From positions 6,719 to 19,792 of the forward strand of contig CAJUJV010000062.1 in the NCBI GenBank assembly GCA_910586845.1: a DNA stretch of 13,074 nucleotides, in the 5' to 3' direction. The notes under the pieces were generated by a model, which saw nothing but the letters and a program-made list of their open reading frames with translations, searched no databases and was not told where the DNA came from. The translations under genes and the position numbers were made by a program. Within the stretch, counting starts at the first letter, position 1. The number at the start of each line of letters is the position of its first letter. The stretch is from an uncultured Hungatella sp. Its GTDB lineage: Bacteria > Bacillota > Clostridia > Lachnospirales > Lachnospiraceae. This document shows positions 1 to 6,410 of this stretch, in pieces.

Positions 1-333
1 CTCAGGGGAATTTATGTGGGGAAGGCCATAAGATTTATCGAAAAAAAATTTCAAAATGACATTTCCGTGGAGGATATCGCAGGGGTCTGCGGCTTGAACA
101 GAAGTTACTTTGGGAAGCTTTTTAAGGAAGCCATGGGGAAGACCACCCAGGAATTTCTTCTGAGTTATCGGATGAACCGGGCAGCGGAGCTTTTGAAACA
201 GCCTCAGTACTCGGTGGGAGACATCGGATGCGCCGTGGGATATCAGAACCCTCTGCATTTCTCCAGGGCTTTTAAAAATACATACGGGATTTCTCCGAGA
301 GAGTGGAGAAACCGGCAAAGGAGGTCGTCATGA
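1..333 (+). CDS. AraC-family transcriptional regulator, C-terminal part (5' end outside window)
   Basis: The reading frame is open from base 1, so this is the last 110 residues of a longer protein; the GTG at 16 is probably internal. What is visible is the two-part helix-turn-helix DNA-binding domain of the AraC/XylS family. The first HTH lies around ISVEDIAGVCGLNRSYFGKL and the second around YSVGDIGCAVGYQNPLHFSR, followed by the family signature AFKNTYGISPREWR near the C-terminus. The N-terminal ligand-sensing part is not in the window. The stop codon overlaps the start of the next gene in ATGA (330-333), so the regulator and the GH31 enzyme are very likely co-transcribed and translationally coupled. 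By inference it controls the sugar locus in response to a sugar ligand. The family is certain; the ligand is unknown. Confidence 0.93.
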   Translation, partial: LRGIYVGKAIRFIEKKFQNDISVEDIAGVCGLNRSYFGKLFKEAMGKTTQEFLLSYRMNRAAELLKQPQYSVGDIGCAVGYQNPLHFSRAFKNTYGISPREWRNRQRRSS

Positions 334-2738
334 AAGAAGTTTACAGAATTCATACAAACCCGGCCGCTCCCGGAGCCAGCCAGGTGACGGGAGAAGGGTA
401 CCGGATCACGGTGCTGACAGAGGGGCTGATCCGCCTGGAACACAGAAACGATCAGGCCTTTGAAGACCGCCCTACTCAGATGGTGATGAACCGGGATTTT
501 CCGGAGGTGCCTTATCGGGTAATACGAAAGGAAGACGGAATCGAGATCCACACTTCCCGTCTTCACCTGATCTACAATGAGAAAGAATTTTCTCCCCATG
601 GCCTGAGCATCCAGGTAAAGGGAAATGTGAGCAATTACGGGAGTATCTGGCATTATGGGGATCCTATAAAGGATCTGGGCGGCACCGTTAGGACCCTGGA
701 CGAGGCGGACGGAGCCGTGGATCTGGACCACGGGGTGATCTCCCGGTATGGCTTCTCTCTTCTGGATGACTCCGATTCCCTGGCGCTGCTGCCTGACGGC
801 TGGGTGGAGCCCCGAAAAAAAGGGGGAAAGGATCTGTATTTCTTTGGCTACGGACATGATTACCGGGAGGCGCTGAAAGATTTCTATCATCTCTGCGGTC
901 CCGCTCCCATGCTGCCCAGATATGCCTTTGGCAACTGGTGGAGCCGGTATTATCCTTACACGGAAGAGACCTACGGGCAGCTGATGGACCGGTTCGAGGC
1001 GGAGAAGGTGCCCTTTACCGTGGCCGTGGTGGACATGGACTGGCATCTGGTAGAGATCGACGAGAAATACGGAAGCGGCTGGACCGGTTATACCTGGAAC
1101 CGGGAGTATTTTCCCGACCCGGCCCGTTTTCTGGAAGGCCTCCACGACAGAGGTATGCACGTAACCCTCAATGTCCATCCGGCTTCCGGCGTCAGGGCTC
1201 ACGAGGAGATGTATGTGGACATGGCCAAAGCCATGGGGGTGGATTACGCCAGGGAAGATCCGGTAAACTGCGATGTGGCGGACCCTGAGTACATAGAGAA
1301 CTATTTTACCTTCCTCCACCACCCCAGGGAGAAGGAAGGGGTGGACTTCTGGTGGGTGGACTGGCAGCAGGGCACGGGAAGCAGGGTTGAGGGCCTGGAT
1401 CCTCTGTGGGTGCTGAACCACTACCACTACCTGGACAACGGAAGGGACGGAAGGAGGCCCATGACCTTTTCACGGTACGCAGGGCCGGGAAGCCACCGGT
1501 ACCCGGTAGGATTTTCCGGGGACACCATCATCACCTGGGAATCCCTGGATTTTCAGCCCTATTTTACGGCCACGGCTTCCAATATCGGCTACGGCTGGTG
1601 GAGCCATGACATCGGCGGCCATATGAGGGGATACAAGGACGACGAACTGGCGGCAAGGTGGTATCAGCTGGGAGCCTATTCTCCTGTGACCCGTCTCCAC
1701 AGCTCCAACAGCCCCTTTAACGGAAAGGAGCCCTGGAGATTTAAGGCCGAGGCCAGGGAGGTCATGAAGGAAGCTCTCCGGCAGCGCCACAGGATGATCC
1801 CCTATGTGTATTCCATGAATTACCGGAATTATGAGGAAAGCCTGCCTTTGATTCAGCCCATGTACTATGAGTATCCGGAAGAAGATCAGGCGTACCAGGT
1901 GAAAAACCAGTACTATTTCGGAAGCCAGCTGATAGTGGCTCCCGTCACCACACCCAGGATCCGGGGACTTAACATGGCGCCGGTGAAGGTGTGGCTCCCC
2001 GGGGGAATTTGGTATGACATATATACGGGCATGATCTACGACGGAGACAGAAGCCTTACCATGTACCGTGGCCTGGAGAGCATTCCTGTCCTGGCAAAAG
2101 CCGGGGCGATCCTGCCCTTTACAGAGGAAATCTCCGCGCGGGAGGCATCAAAAAATCCGGATTCCCTGACTGTTTTTGTATACGCAGGGGCGGATGGGGC
2201 TTTTACCTTGTATGAGGATGACAACGAAAGCCAGGATTATAAAAAAGGAATCTGTGCCAAGACCAGGATGACCTACAAAGAGTCGGAGAGTCAGGCCCTG
2301 TTTACCATAGAGCCTGCCGGGGGAGATCTGTCCCTGATTCCCGCAAAGAGGAGAATCACCGTAGAGCTGGCCGGATTCGGGCCGGAGGCGGCCAGGGAGA
2401 TCGCCTTGCGGACAGACGGAAAAACACTGGAACGCCAGACCACGGTGATCTCTTATAAAGAGAAGAAACAGTCTCTTTCCTTTGAGCTGGAGCCCCTTGA
2501 CACAGGAAAAAGGCTGGAGATCATCCTTCCCTTAAAATACAGGACCAGGGACAATGAGACCGGGGAGCGGGTGTTTGATCTTTTGAACCAGGCAGAGATA
2601 TCTTTCGATCAGAAGGACCTGATATACAGGCTGGTACAGAAGGAGAGGCGGATCCCGGCGCTGCTGGCGGAACTGGGCGGAAGGGGTATCGGAAGAGAAG
2701 TGGCGGAGGCTGTGGCGGAGATTGTGACAGCCCTCTAG
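330..2738 (+). CDS. GH31 family alpha-glycosidase (alpha-glucosidase/alpha-xylosidase type)
   Basis: 802 aa, cytoplasmic (no signal peptide). Start chosen at ATG 330 because AAAGGAGG (317-324) lies 5 nt before it; the in-frame GTG at 303 has no such site. Domain order: N-terminal beta-sandwich (about 1-190), TIM barrel starting near FGNWWSRYYPYT, C-terminal beta domains, then a helical tail (about 741-802). Active-site features: VVDMDWH (234-239), WWVDWQQG with likely nucleophile D344, FSGDTIITW with likely acid/base D398, and WWSHDIGGH (423-431). The nucleophile motif is WWVDWQQG rather than the DMNE type of classical alpha-glucosidases, so the substrate cannot be read from the sequence. GH31 enzymes hydrolyse terminal alpha-linked sugars with retention of configuration. 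It sits behind an AraC regulator and ahead of a GH13 enzyme, which fits oligosaccharide breakdown after uptake. Confidence 0.93.
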   Translation: MKEVYRIHTNPAAPGASQVTGEGYRITVLTEGLIRLEHRNDQAFEDRPTQMVMNRDFPEVPYRVIRKEDGIEIHTSRLHLIYNEKEFSPHGLSIQVKGNVSNYGSIWHYGDPIKDLGGTVRTLDEADGAVDLDHGVISRYGFSLLDDSDSLALLPDGWVEPRKKGGKDLYFFGYGHDYREALKDFYHLCGPAPMLPRYAFGNWWSRYYPYTEETYGQLMDRFEAEKVPFTVAVVDMDWHLVEIDEKYGSGWTGYTWNREYFPDPARFLEGLHDRGMHVTLNVHPASGVRAHEEMYVDMAKAMGVDYAREDPVNCDVADPEYIENYFTFLHHPREKEGVDFWWVDWQQGTGSRVEGLDPLWVLNHYHYLDNGRDGRRPMTFSRYAGPGSHRYPVGFSGDTIITWESLDFQPYFTATASNIGYGWWSHDIGGHMRGYKDDELAARWYQLGAYSPVTRLHSSNSPFNGKEPWRFKAEAREVMKEALRQRHRMIPYVYSMNYRNYEESLPLIQPMYYEYPEEDQAYQVKNQYYFGSQLIVAPVTTPRIRGLNMAPVKVWLPGGIWYDIYTGMIYDGDRSLTMYRGLESIPVLAKAGAILPFTEEISAREASKNPDSLTVFVYAGADGAFTLYEDDNESQDYKKGICAKTRMTYKESESQALFTIEPAGGDLSLIPAKRRITVELAGFGPEAAREIALRTDGKTLERQTTVISYKEKKQSLSFELEPLDTGKRLEIILPLKYRTRDNETGERVFDLLNQAEISFDQKDLIYRLVQKERRIPALLAELGGRGIGREVAEAVAEIVTAL

Positions 2739-2745
2739 GAGCCTG

Positions 2746-2784
2746 GAGGGCAAAAGCAGAATTCGCTTAACGAAGTGACATTGG
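2746..2784 (+). repeat. 39-bp inverted repeat, left copy
   Basis: This 39-bp stretch starts GAGGGCAAAAGCAG and ends GAAGTGACATTGG. Its exact reverse complement occurs at 4687-4725. It begins 7 nt after the GH31 stop. The match ends abruptly on both sides. The right copy is joined to a larger palindromic element and this one is not, so it is probably a partial copy of a dispersed repeat. Confidence 0.9.
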
Positions 2785-2803
2785 GTTATGAAATAAGAAA
2801 ACT

Positions 2804-2862
2804 AAAACACCTCAAATCCGCTCATTTTTCTGCGAAAAATGGCTACTTTTCGGTGTTTTTTT
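2804..2862 (+). terminator. Nested hairpin with T-run downstream of GH31, possible terminator
   Basis: AAAACACC (2804-2811) can pair with GGTGTTTT (2852-2859). Inside it CATTTTT (2823-2829) pairs with AAAAATG (2835-2841) around a CTGCG loop. A run of T follows GGTG (2856-2862). The outer and inner stems are separated by unpaired bases and are AT-rich, so termination strength is uncertain. If it works, the GH13 gene needs its own promoter. Confidence 0.4.
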
Positions 2863-2926
2863 GGGTCCCAAGGTCAAAAATCCTCTTGCAAGCAAGCTTG
2901 CGTCGGATTTTATGACCTTTTGACCC
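2863..2926 (+). repeat. Long palindromic hairpin element upstream of GH13
   Basis: GGTCAAAAATCC (2872-2883) pairs with GGATTTTATGACC (2905-2917) with one bulge. Inside, GCAAGC (2888-2893) pairs with GCTTGC (2896-2901). GGGTC (2863-2867) can also pair with GACCC (2922-2926), and TTTTGACC (2918-2925) offers an alternative partner for GGTCAAAA. The structure ends just before the GH13 leader. It may be a dispersed palindromic repeat or a regulatory structure; the sequence alone does not decide. Confidence 0.55.
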
Positions 2927-2940
2927 TGGTATCATATTAT
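2912..2940 (+). promoter_or_regulatory. Weak candidate promoter for GH13
   Basis: ATGACC (2912-2917), a 17-nt spacer and TATTAT (2935-2940) give a fair sigma-A match (4/6 and 5/6) ending 28 nt before the GH13 ATG. The -35 lies in the right arm of the preceding hairpin. This is weaker than the other promoters in this window. Confidence 0.3.
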
Positions 2941-2968
2941 GTAATTATGGAAAAGGAGGAGAATTCAT

Positions 2969-4630
2969 ATGAACACACCATGGTGGAAACAGGCAGTGGT
3001 TTATCAGATCTACCCCAGAAGCTTCATGGACAGCAACGGGGACGGGATCGGGGATCTTAAGGGGATCACGAGCCGCCTGGACTATTTAAAAAAACTGGGC
3101 GTTGACGTGATCTGGCTTTCCCCGGTCTACCAGTCTCCCAACGACGACAATGGCTATGACATCAGCGATTATCAGGCCATTATGGCGGAATTCGGAACCA
3201 TGGAGGACTTTGACGAACTGCTGGCAAAAGCCCATGAAAAGGGTCTTAAGATCGTTATGGACCTGGTGGTGAACCACACTTCCGATGAGCACAGATGGTT
3301 TGTGGAGAGCCGAAAGGGAGACGGCAACCGTTACAGAGATTATTATATCTGGAGAGATGGGAAGGAAGGCGGCGGACTGCCCAACAACTGGGGAGCATGC
3401 TTTGGCGGCCCGGCATGGGAGTTTGATGAGGAGAGGGGCCAGTATTACCTTCACCTGTTCTCCAAAAAGCAGCCGGACTTAAACTGGGACAATCCGGCGG
3501 TGAGAGAAGATGTCTTTGACATGATGACCTGGTGGTGCGAAAAAGGCATCGACGGGTTCCGCATGGACGTGATCAGCATGATCTCCAAGACAGAGGACAT
3601 GCCAGACGGGGAGATCCGGGGCCTTTACGGCGATTATTCTCCCTACTGCGTCCACGGCCCCAGGGTCCATGAGTATCTGAGGGAGATGAATCAAAAGGTG
3701 CTGTCAAAGTACGATCTCATGACCGTGGGGGAGACGGCCGGAGTGACCACGAAAGAGGCCTGTGTCTACGCCGGAAATGACACGGGAGAGCTGAACATGG
3801 TGTTCCAGTTTGAACATGTGGATGTCCACGGCCCCTACGGAAAATGGAATGAGAAGCGGATGCTTCTGACCCGGCTCAAGAAGATTCTTTCCAGGTGGCA
3901 GACAGAACTTTCCGGAAAGGCCTGGAACAGCCTGTACTGGGACAACCATGATCAGCCCAGGGCCGTGTCCAGGTTCGGCGATGACAGAGGGCCCTTCCGT
4001 GTCCGGTCGGCCAAGATGCTGGCCACCTGCCTTCACATGATGCAGGGGACCCCCTATATCTATCAGGGAGAGGAGCTGGGCATGACCAACTATCCCTTTA
4101 AAGGGCCTCGGGATTTCCACGACATTGAGAGCATCCACGCCTATGAGGAGTGGTGTGAGAGCGGCCGGGTCTCCCACGAAGAATTCTGGCCCTGTATCAC
4201 AGCCGTCAGCCGGGACAACGCCCGGACTCCCATGCAGTGGGACGACACCGACCAGGCGGGCTTTACCACAGGGACCCCCTGGATGCCCGTGAATCCCAAT
4301 TACAGAGAGATCAACGCCAGGGCAGAGCTGGCGGACCCGGATTCCGTGTTTTACCACTATCAGAAGCTGATCGCCCTGAGAAAGCAGTACCCCATTATCG
4401 TCGAGGGAACCTACCGGCTTTTGATGGCAGACAGCGAGGAACTGTTTGTCTACGAGAGGATTCTGGGGGAGGAAAAGCTTTTGGTGGCCTGCAATTTCAC
4501 GGACCATGACACTGTGTTTCATGTGCCGCGGGAGTTTATCTCAGGAACATGTCTCATAACCAATTATGAGGACGGGTTCAGGGATGGGAAGCTGCGGGCC
4601 TATGAGGCGATGGTGCTGAGAAACATGTAG
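2969..4630 (+). CDS. GH13 oligo-1,6-glucosidase / alpha-glucosidase
   Basis: 553 aa, normal length for the oligo-1,6-glucosidase branch of GH13, with no signal peptide. Start ATG 2969 is preceded by AAAAGGAGGA (2951-2960). The N-terminus WWKQAVVYQIYPRSF and QSPNDDNGYDISDY are hallmarks of this branch. Conserved GH13 regions are all present: DLVVNH, GFRMDVI with nucleophile D200, GET with general acid E255, and WDNHDQPR with stabiliser D328. The residue after the nucleophile is Val201. In yeast isomaltase and Bacillus oligo-1,6-glucosidase a valine here goes with alpha-1,6 specificity, while maltases have threonine, so isomaltose, panose or isomalto-oligosaccharides are the likely substrates. 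It probably works with the upstream GH31 enzyme. The whole gene and its leader lie between two inverted 39-bp repeats. Confidence 0.95.
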   Translation: MNTPWWKQAVVYQIYPRSFMDSNGDGIGDLKGITSRLDYLKKLGVDVIWLSPVYQSPNDDNGYDISDYQAIMAEFGTMEDFDELLAKAHEKGLKIVMDLVVNHTSDEHRWFVESRKGDGNRYRDYYIWRDGKEGGGLPNNWGACFGGPAWEFDEERGQYYLHLFSKKQPDLNWDNPAVREDVFDMMTWWCEKGIDGFRMDVISMISKTEDMPDGEIRGLYGDYSPYCVHGPRVHEYLREMNQKVLSKYDLMTVGETAGVTTKEACVYAGNDTGELNMVFQFEHVDVHGPYGKWNEKRMLLTRLKKILSRWQTELSGKAWNSLYWDNHDQPRAVSRFGDDRGPFRVRSAKMLATCLHMMQGTPYIYQGEELGMTNYPFKGPRDFHDIESIHAYEEWCESGRVSHEEFWPCITAVSRDNARTPMQWDDTDQAGFTTGTPWMPVNPNYREINARAELADPDSVFYHYQKLIALRKQYPIIVEGTYRLLMADSEELFVYERILGEEKLLVACNFTDHDTVFHVPREFISGTCLITNYEDGFRDGKLRAYEAMVLRNM

Positions 4631-4686
4631 ACCTGCTTTCTCCAGGGCCGCTGACCTTATATGTAACCGTTCAGACAACCCTTGAA

Positions 4687-4725
4687 CCAATGTCACTTCG
4701 TTAAGCGAATTCTGCTTTTGCCCTC
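4687..4725 (-). repeat. 39-bp inverted repeat, right copy
   Basis: Exact reverse complement of 2746-2784 over 39 bp. Its right end (4720-4725) overlaps the left arm of the 22-bp inverted repeat element, so here the 39-mer is part of a bigger unit. Confidence 0.9.
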
Positions 4726-4899
4726 TGGGAGCCGTCTGGGGGCAGGGCGAACTAATGCCGTGGAGTATGACCTGTTTTTCGGACTCTATGGTAGCGCCCC
4801 CTCACCTGCGTTGGGCGGCAGTCATTTTGAAAACGCTTTGCGTTTGCCTTCCTCCTCGGAATGTTTGGCAATTCTGACCCCAGACGGCTCCCAGAGGGC
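4720..4899. repeat. Palindromic intergenic element with 22-bp perfect inverted repeat arms
   Basis: Left arm 4720-4741 (core CTCTGGGAGCCGTCTGGGG) is the perfect reverse complement of the right arm 4878-4899 (core CCCCAGACGGCTCCCAGAG). The arms enclose 136 nt that contain a further hairpin, AAACGC TTT GCGTTT (4831-4845). No transposase is encoded. It looks like a non-autonomous repeat or MITE-like unit; its spread through the genome cannot be seen from one window. Confidence 0.7.
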
Positions 4900-5072
4900 C
4901 TTTTGCGAACATCTAACCCGGATAAACTGGAACTTTAATTTCATTATATCACTATATCATTCAGTACCCGCTCTCACTTATCCAAGTCTGCGGGAAGCCG
5001 TCTTTTCAGCGTTAGGGTAAACTTAATAAAGCGACCGTCTCCGCCCGCTAAAACTGCCTTATGTGGAGCCTC

Positions 5073-6038
5073 TTATGCGTACTTTTTATGTGAGGCCTGG
5101 ACTCCCTCTTGGCGGATACTACAGTAGATCATTGTGGTATCCAGCTTTTCATGGCCCAAAAATTCTTTGACTTGCTCAATGGGCATCCCCCGGTTTAGCA
5201 AATCCGTGGCGATTGTCCTACGGAACCGGCGCGGGTGGCAATTATCCACCTTGGCCCGTTTGCCTAGCTGGCGGAGCATGTGCTGCACTCCCGCCACGGT
5301 CAGACGGTCATGGGGCTTATCCAACGTGACAAACAACGGCTGCTCTTCCAGGCCCTCCTGCTGCCGAGTCCGTAAGTATCGCCTCAGATAAAACTTGGCG
5401 CTGTCCGTCAGGTATGTTTTCCTCTCCTTGCTACCCTTACCATAGACGATCAGCTCTTGCTTGCCCATCTCAATGTCACCCACATTTAGAGATACCAGCT
5501 CTGACATCCTGACTCCGGTGGAGTACAGAAATTCCACTAAGGCCCGGTCCCGGAGTCCCTGGCAATTAACTCTCAGGGCTTCCATCTCCGCCGCCGAGAA
5601 TGGCTTCTTGATGGTCTTCTCTAGCTTCAACAAGCCCACTTTTTTGACTGGATTGCTGTGTACCAACTCCTCAGTGATTAAAAAATCCCAGAAGCTGCTG
5701 AGATAATGTAGCCTGGTTTGCATGGTGGACATTTTTATCCCTCTTTGCTCCCTCATCACACCGTAGTAGTACCGCAGATCTATGCCTGTGATGTCCTCCA
5801 GGCGTTTCCCCAGGAAATTCAACATGTTGTAAATCTCCCTGGTATACTGCCGCGGGGTGTTGTCCTGTCGGTTCACGGCCTTCTTGCTGGCCACAAACAT
5901 CTTGATCTTAGCGGTGTCTCCGTCTATGCCGCTGGGGATCAGCTCTGTGTGCCGCTCTTGAACCTCAATCCCGTGAAAGTTCACATACAGGACATTGCTC
6001 AAATGCTCTAGCTGCCCTCTCTCCAGGTATGGGGACAT
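5073..6038 (-). CDS. Tyrosine site-specific recombinase/integrase (XerC/D-like)
   Basis: 321 aa. It cuts and rejoins DNA at specific sites through a covalent phosphotyrosine link. The N-terminal SAM-like core-binding domain covers about residues 55-145 and the catalytic domain about 150-321. All catalytic residues are present: R177 (TGVRMSEL), K201 (YGKGSKER), H268 and R271 (CHPRRFRR), H296 (GHEKLDTT) and nucleophile Y305 (TTMIYCSI). It therefore looks functional and full length. Start ATG 6038 is the only canonical start near the N-terminus, but no Shine-Dalgarno precedes it. The frame stays open about 44 codons further upstream without any usual start codon. A terminator-like hairpin lies about 27 nt before the ATG. 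No other mobile-element genes are visible. It could serve DNA inversion, excision of a small island, or be a stranded integrase; the target site is unknown. Confidence 0.93.
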   Translation of the reverse strand: MSPYLERGQLEHLSNVLYVNFHGIEVQERHTELIPSGIDGDTAKIKMFVASKKAVNRQDNTPRQYTREIYNMLNFLGKRLEDITGIDLRYYYGVMREQRGIKMSTMQTRLHYLSSFWDFLITEELVHSNPVKKVGLLKLEKTIKKPFSAAEMEALRVNCQGLRDRALVEFLYSTGVRMSELVSLNVGDIEMGKQELIVYGKGSKERKTYLTDSAKFYLRRYLRTRQQEGLEEQPLFVTLDKPHDRLTVAGVQHMLRQLGKRAKVDNCHPRRFRRTIATDLLNRGMPIEQVKEFLGHEKLDTTMIYCSIRQEGVQASHKKYA

Positions 6039-6055
6039 CTCAGCGTAGAAGAACC

Positions 6056-6105
6056 CAATATAACAAAAAGAGGGCTTGCGTCCCTCTTTCGAATATGTTA
6101 TATTG
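6056..6105 (-). promoter_or_regulatory. Hairpin with U-tract before recombinase (terminator or attenuator)
   Basis: Read on the minus strand, AAAGAGGG pairs with CCCTCTTT (6082-6089 and 6067-6074) around a 7-nt loop, and the T-run continues to 6065. This is a good intrinsic terminator for leftward transcription. Outer arms CAATATAAC (6056-6064) and GTTATATTG (6097-6105) extend the palindrome. On the plus strand there is no T-run. Transcripts entering from the small peptide gene would stop here before reaching the recombinase, so this is either an end point for that gene or an attenuator. Confidence 0.6.
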
Positions 6106-6110
6106 AATAT

Positions 6111-6206
6111 GAGGAAAAGCCAGAGAAGCGGCCTACCCCCAATAGTATATAACGTTAACCCTTTACAGGGTCAGCCGTCACTAGTGCGAATAGTGGCGGC
6201 TATTTT
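6111..6206 (+). ncRNA. Candidate antisense antitoxin RNA, convergent with the small peptide gene
   Basis: In Fst/TxpA-type loci a small RNA is transcribed toward the toxin and shares its terminator. Here a plus-strand promoter can be drawn as TTGCGT (6077-6082), 16-nt spacer, TATATT (6099-6104). The resulting RNA of about 95 nt would end at the hairpin 6173-6201, overlapping the toxin 3' end. It also contains ACCCT TTAC AGGGT (6158-6171). The ends are inferred; the -35 is weak. Confidence 0.3.
6173..6206. terminator. Bidirectional terminator at the 3' end of the small peptide gene
   Basis: AGCCGTCACTA (6173-6183) pairs over 11 positions with TAGTGGCGGCT (6191-6201), with one G-U pair and a 7-nt loop. 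TATTTTCTT follows on the plus strand. The peptide stop codon (6200-6202) lies in the stem. This compact overlap is usual for type I toxin loci with convergent RNAs. Confidence 0.65.
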
Positions 6207-6292
6207 CTTCCCCCGAAGATCGTGTAACACAGACCCACGAGGGCGATAATGAAGATACCTATCTGGATCAGATCCGAATATGTAACATACAT
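6200..6292 (-). CDS. 30-aa membrane peptide, putative holin-like (type I) toxin
   Basis: The peptide MYVTYSDLIQIGIFIIALVG continues LCYTIFGGRK. It has a short TYSDLIQ start, one hydrophobic membrane segment (about residues 9-26) and a basic tail. This pattern is that of the small 'putative holin-like toxin' proteins common in Firmicutes, which as type I toxins damage the membrane and are silenced by an antisense RNA. Start ATG 6292 is supported by AAAGGAGGG 8 nt upstream; the longer open frame to 6523 has no ribosome binding site. A strong promoter (6382-6410) gives a leader of about 80 nt, and the stop codon lies in a bidirectional terminator. It lies upstream of the recombinase on the same strand, so it could act as an addiction factor for that island. 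Toxicity is inferred from family resemblance. Confidence 0.72.
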   Translation of the reverse strand: MYVTYSDLIQIGIFIIALVGLCYTIFGGRK

Positions 6293-6299
6293 TAGCAAG

Positions 6300-6345
6300 C
6301 CCTCCTTTCTTTCGTCTGGAGGGTTGCCCCTCCGAAGATGGAGGG
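6300..6345 (-). promoter_or_regulatory. Tandem hairpins in toxin leader, one covering the SD
   Basis: On the minus-strand transcript CCCTCC (6345-6340) pairs with GGAGGG (6333-6328). A second CCCTCC (6323-6318) pairs with GGAGGG (6305-6300), which is the Shine-Dalgarno of the peptide. The four segments can swap partners, so the SD may be opened or closed. SD masking is known in type I toxin mRNAs; its use here is inferred. Confidence 0.6.
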
Positions 6346-6381
6346 TAAGCCGCCTCTGCTTTCTGACTTTCCTTATATGGG

Positions 6382-6410
6382 ATTCTACCATAATTTCCAG
6401 AATTCGACAA
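6382..6410 (-). promoter_or_regulatory. Promoter of the small peptide gene
   Basis: On the minus strand: TTGTCG (6410-6405), exactly 17 nt, then TAGAAT (6387-6382), preceded by TGG as an extended -10. Transcription should start near 6375, giving a leader of about 80 nt. Beyond it, 6411-6551 shows no gene or clear site. Confidence 0.7.

Larger units (their letters stand above)
4631..5072. other. 442-nt gap: repeat element, no gene recognised
   Basis: From 4631 to 4686 nothing is recognised; there is no clear terminator after GH13. From 4687 to about 4900 lies a repeat element, listed separately. From 4901 to 5072 the sequence is AT-richer and ends at the stop codon of the minus-strand recombinase. 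It contains a short tandem repeat (TATATCAC TATATCAT, 4946-4961) and a weak AGCG/CGCT stem near 5031-5051 that could end the recombinase transcript. The 112-codon open frame at 4682-5020 is judged to be a chance translation of the repeat. Confidence 0.6.

Noticed and set aside
303..329. Upstream GTG start for GH31
   Set aside because: No SD; the strong AAAGGAGG lies just before ATG 330, which also gives the ATGA overlap with the regulator.
243..1427. 394-codon open frame on the minus strand
   Set aside because: Shadow of the GH31 gene; no ribosome binding site or recognisable domain.
4682..5020. 112-codon open frame on the plus strand
   Set aside because: It lies across the palindromic repeat element, has no ribosome binding site and its composition follows the repeat. 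Treated as non-coding.
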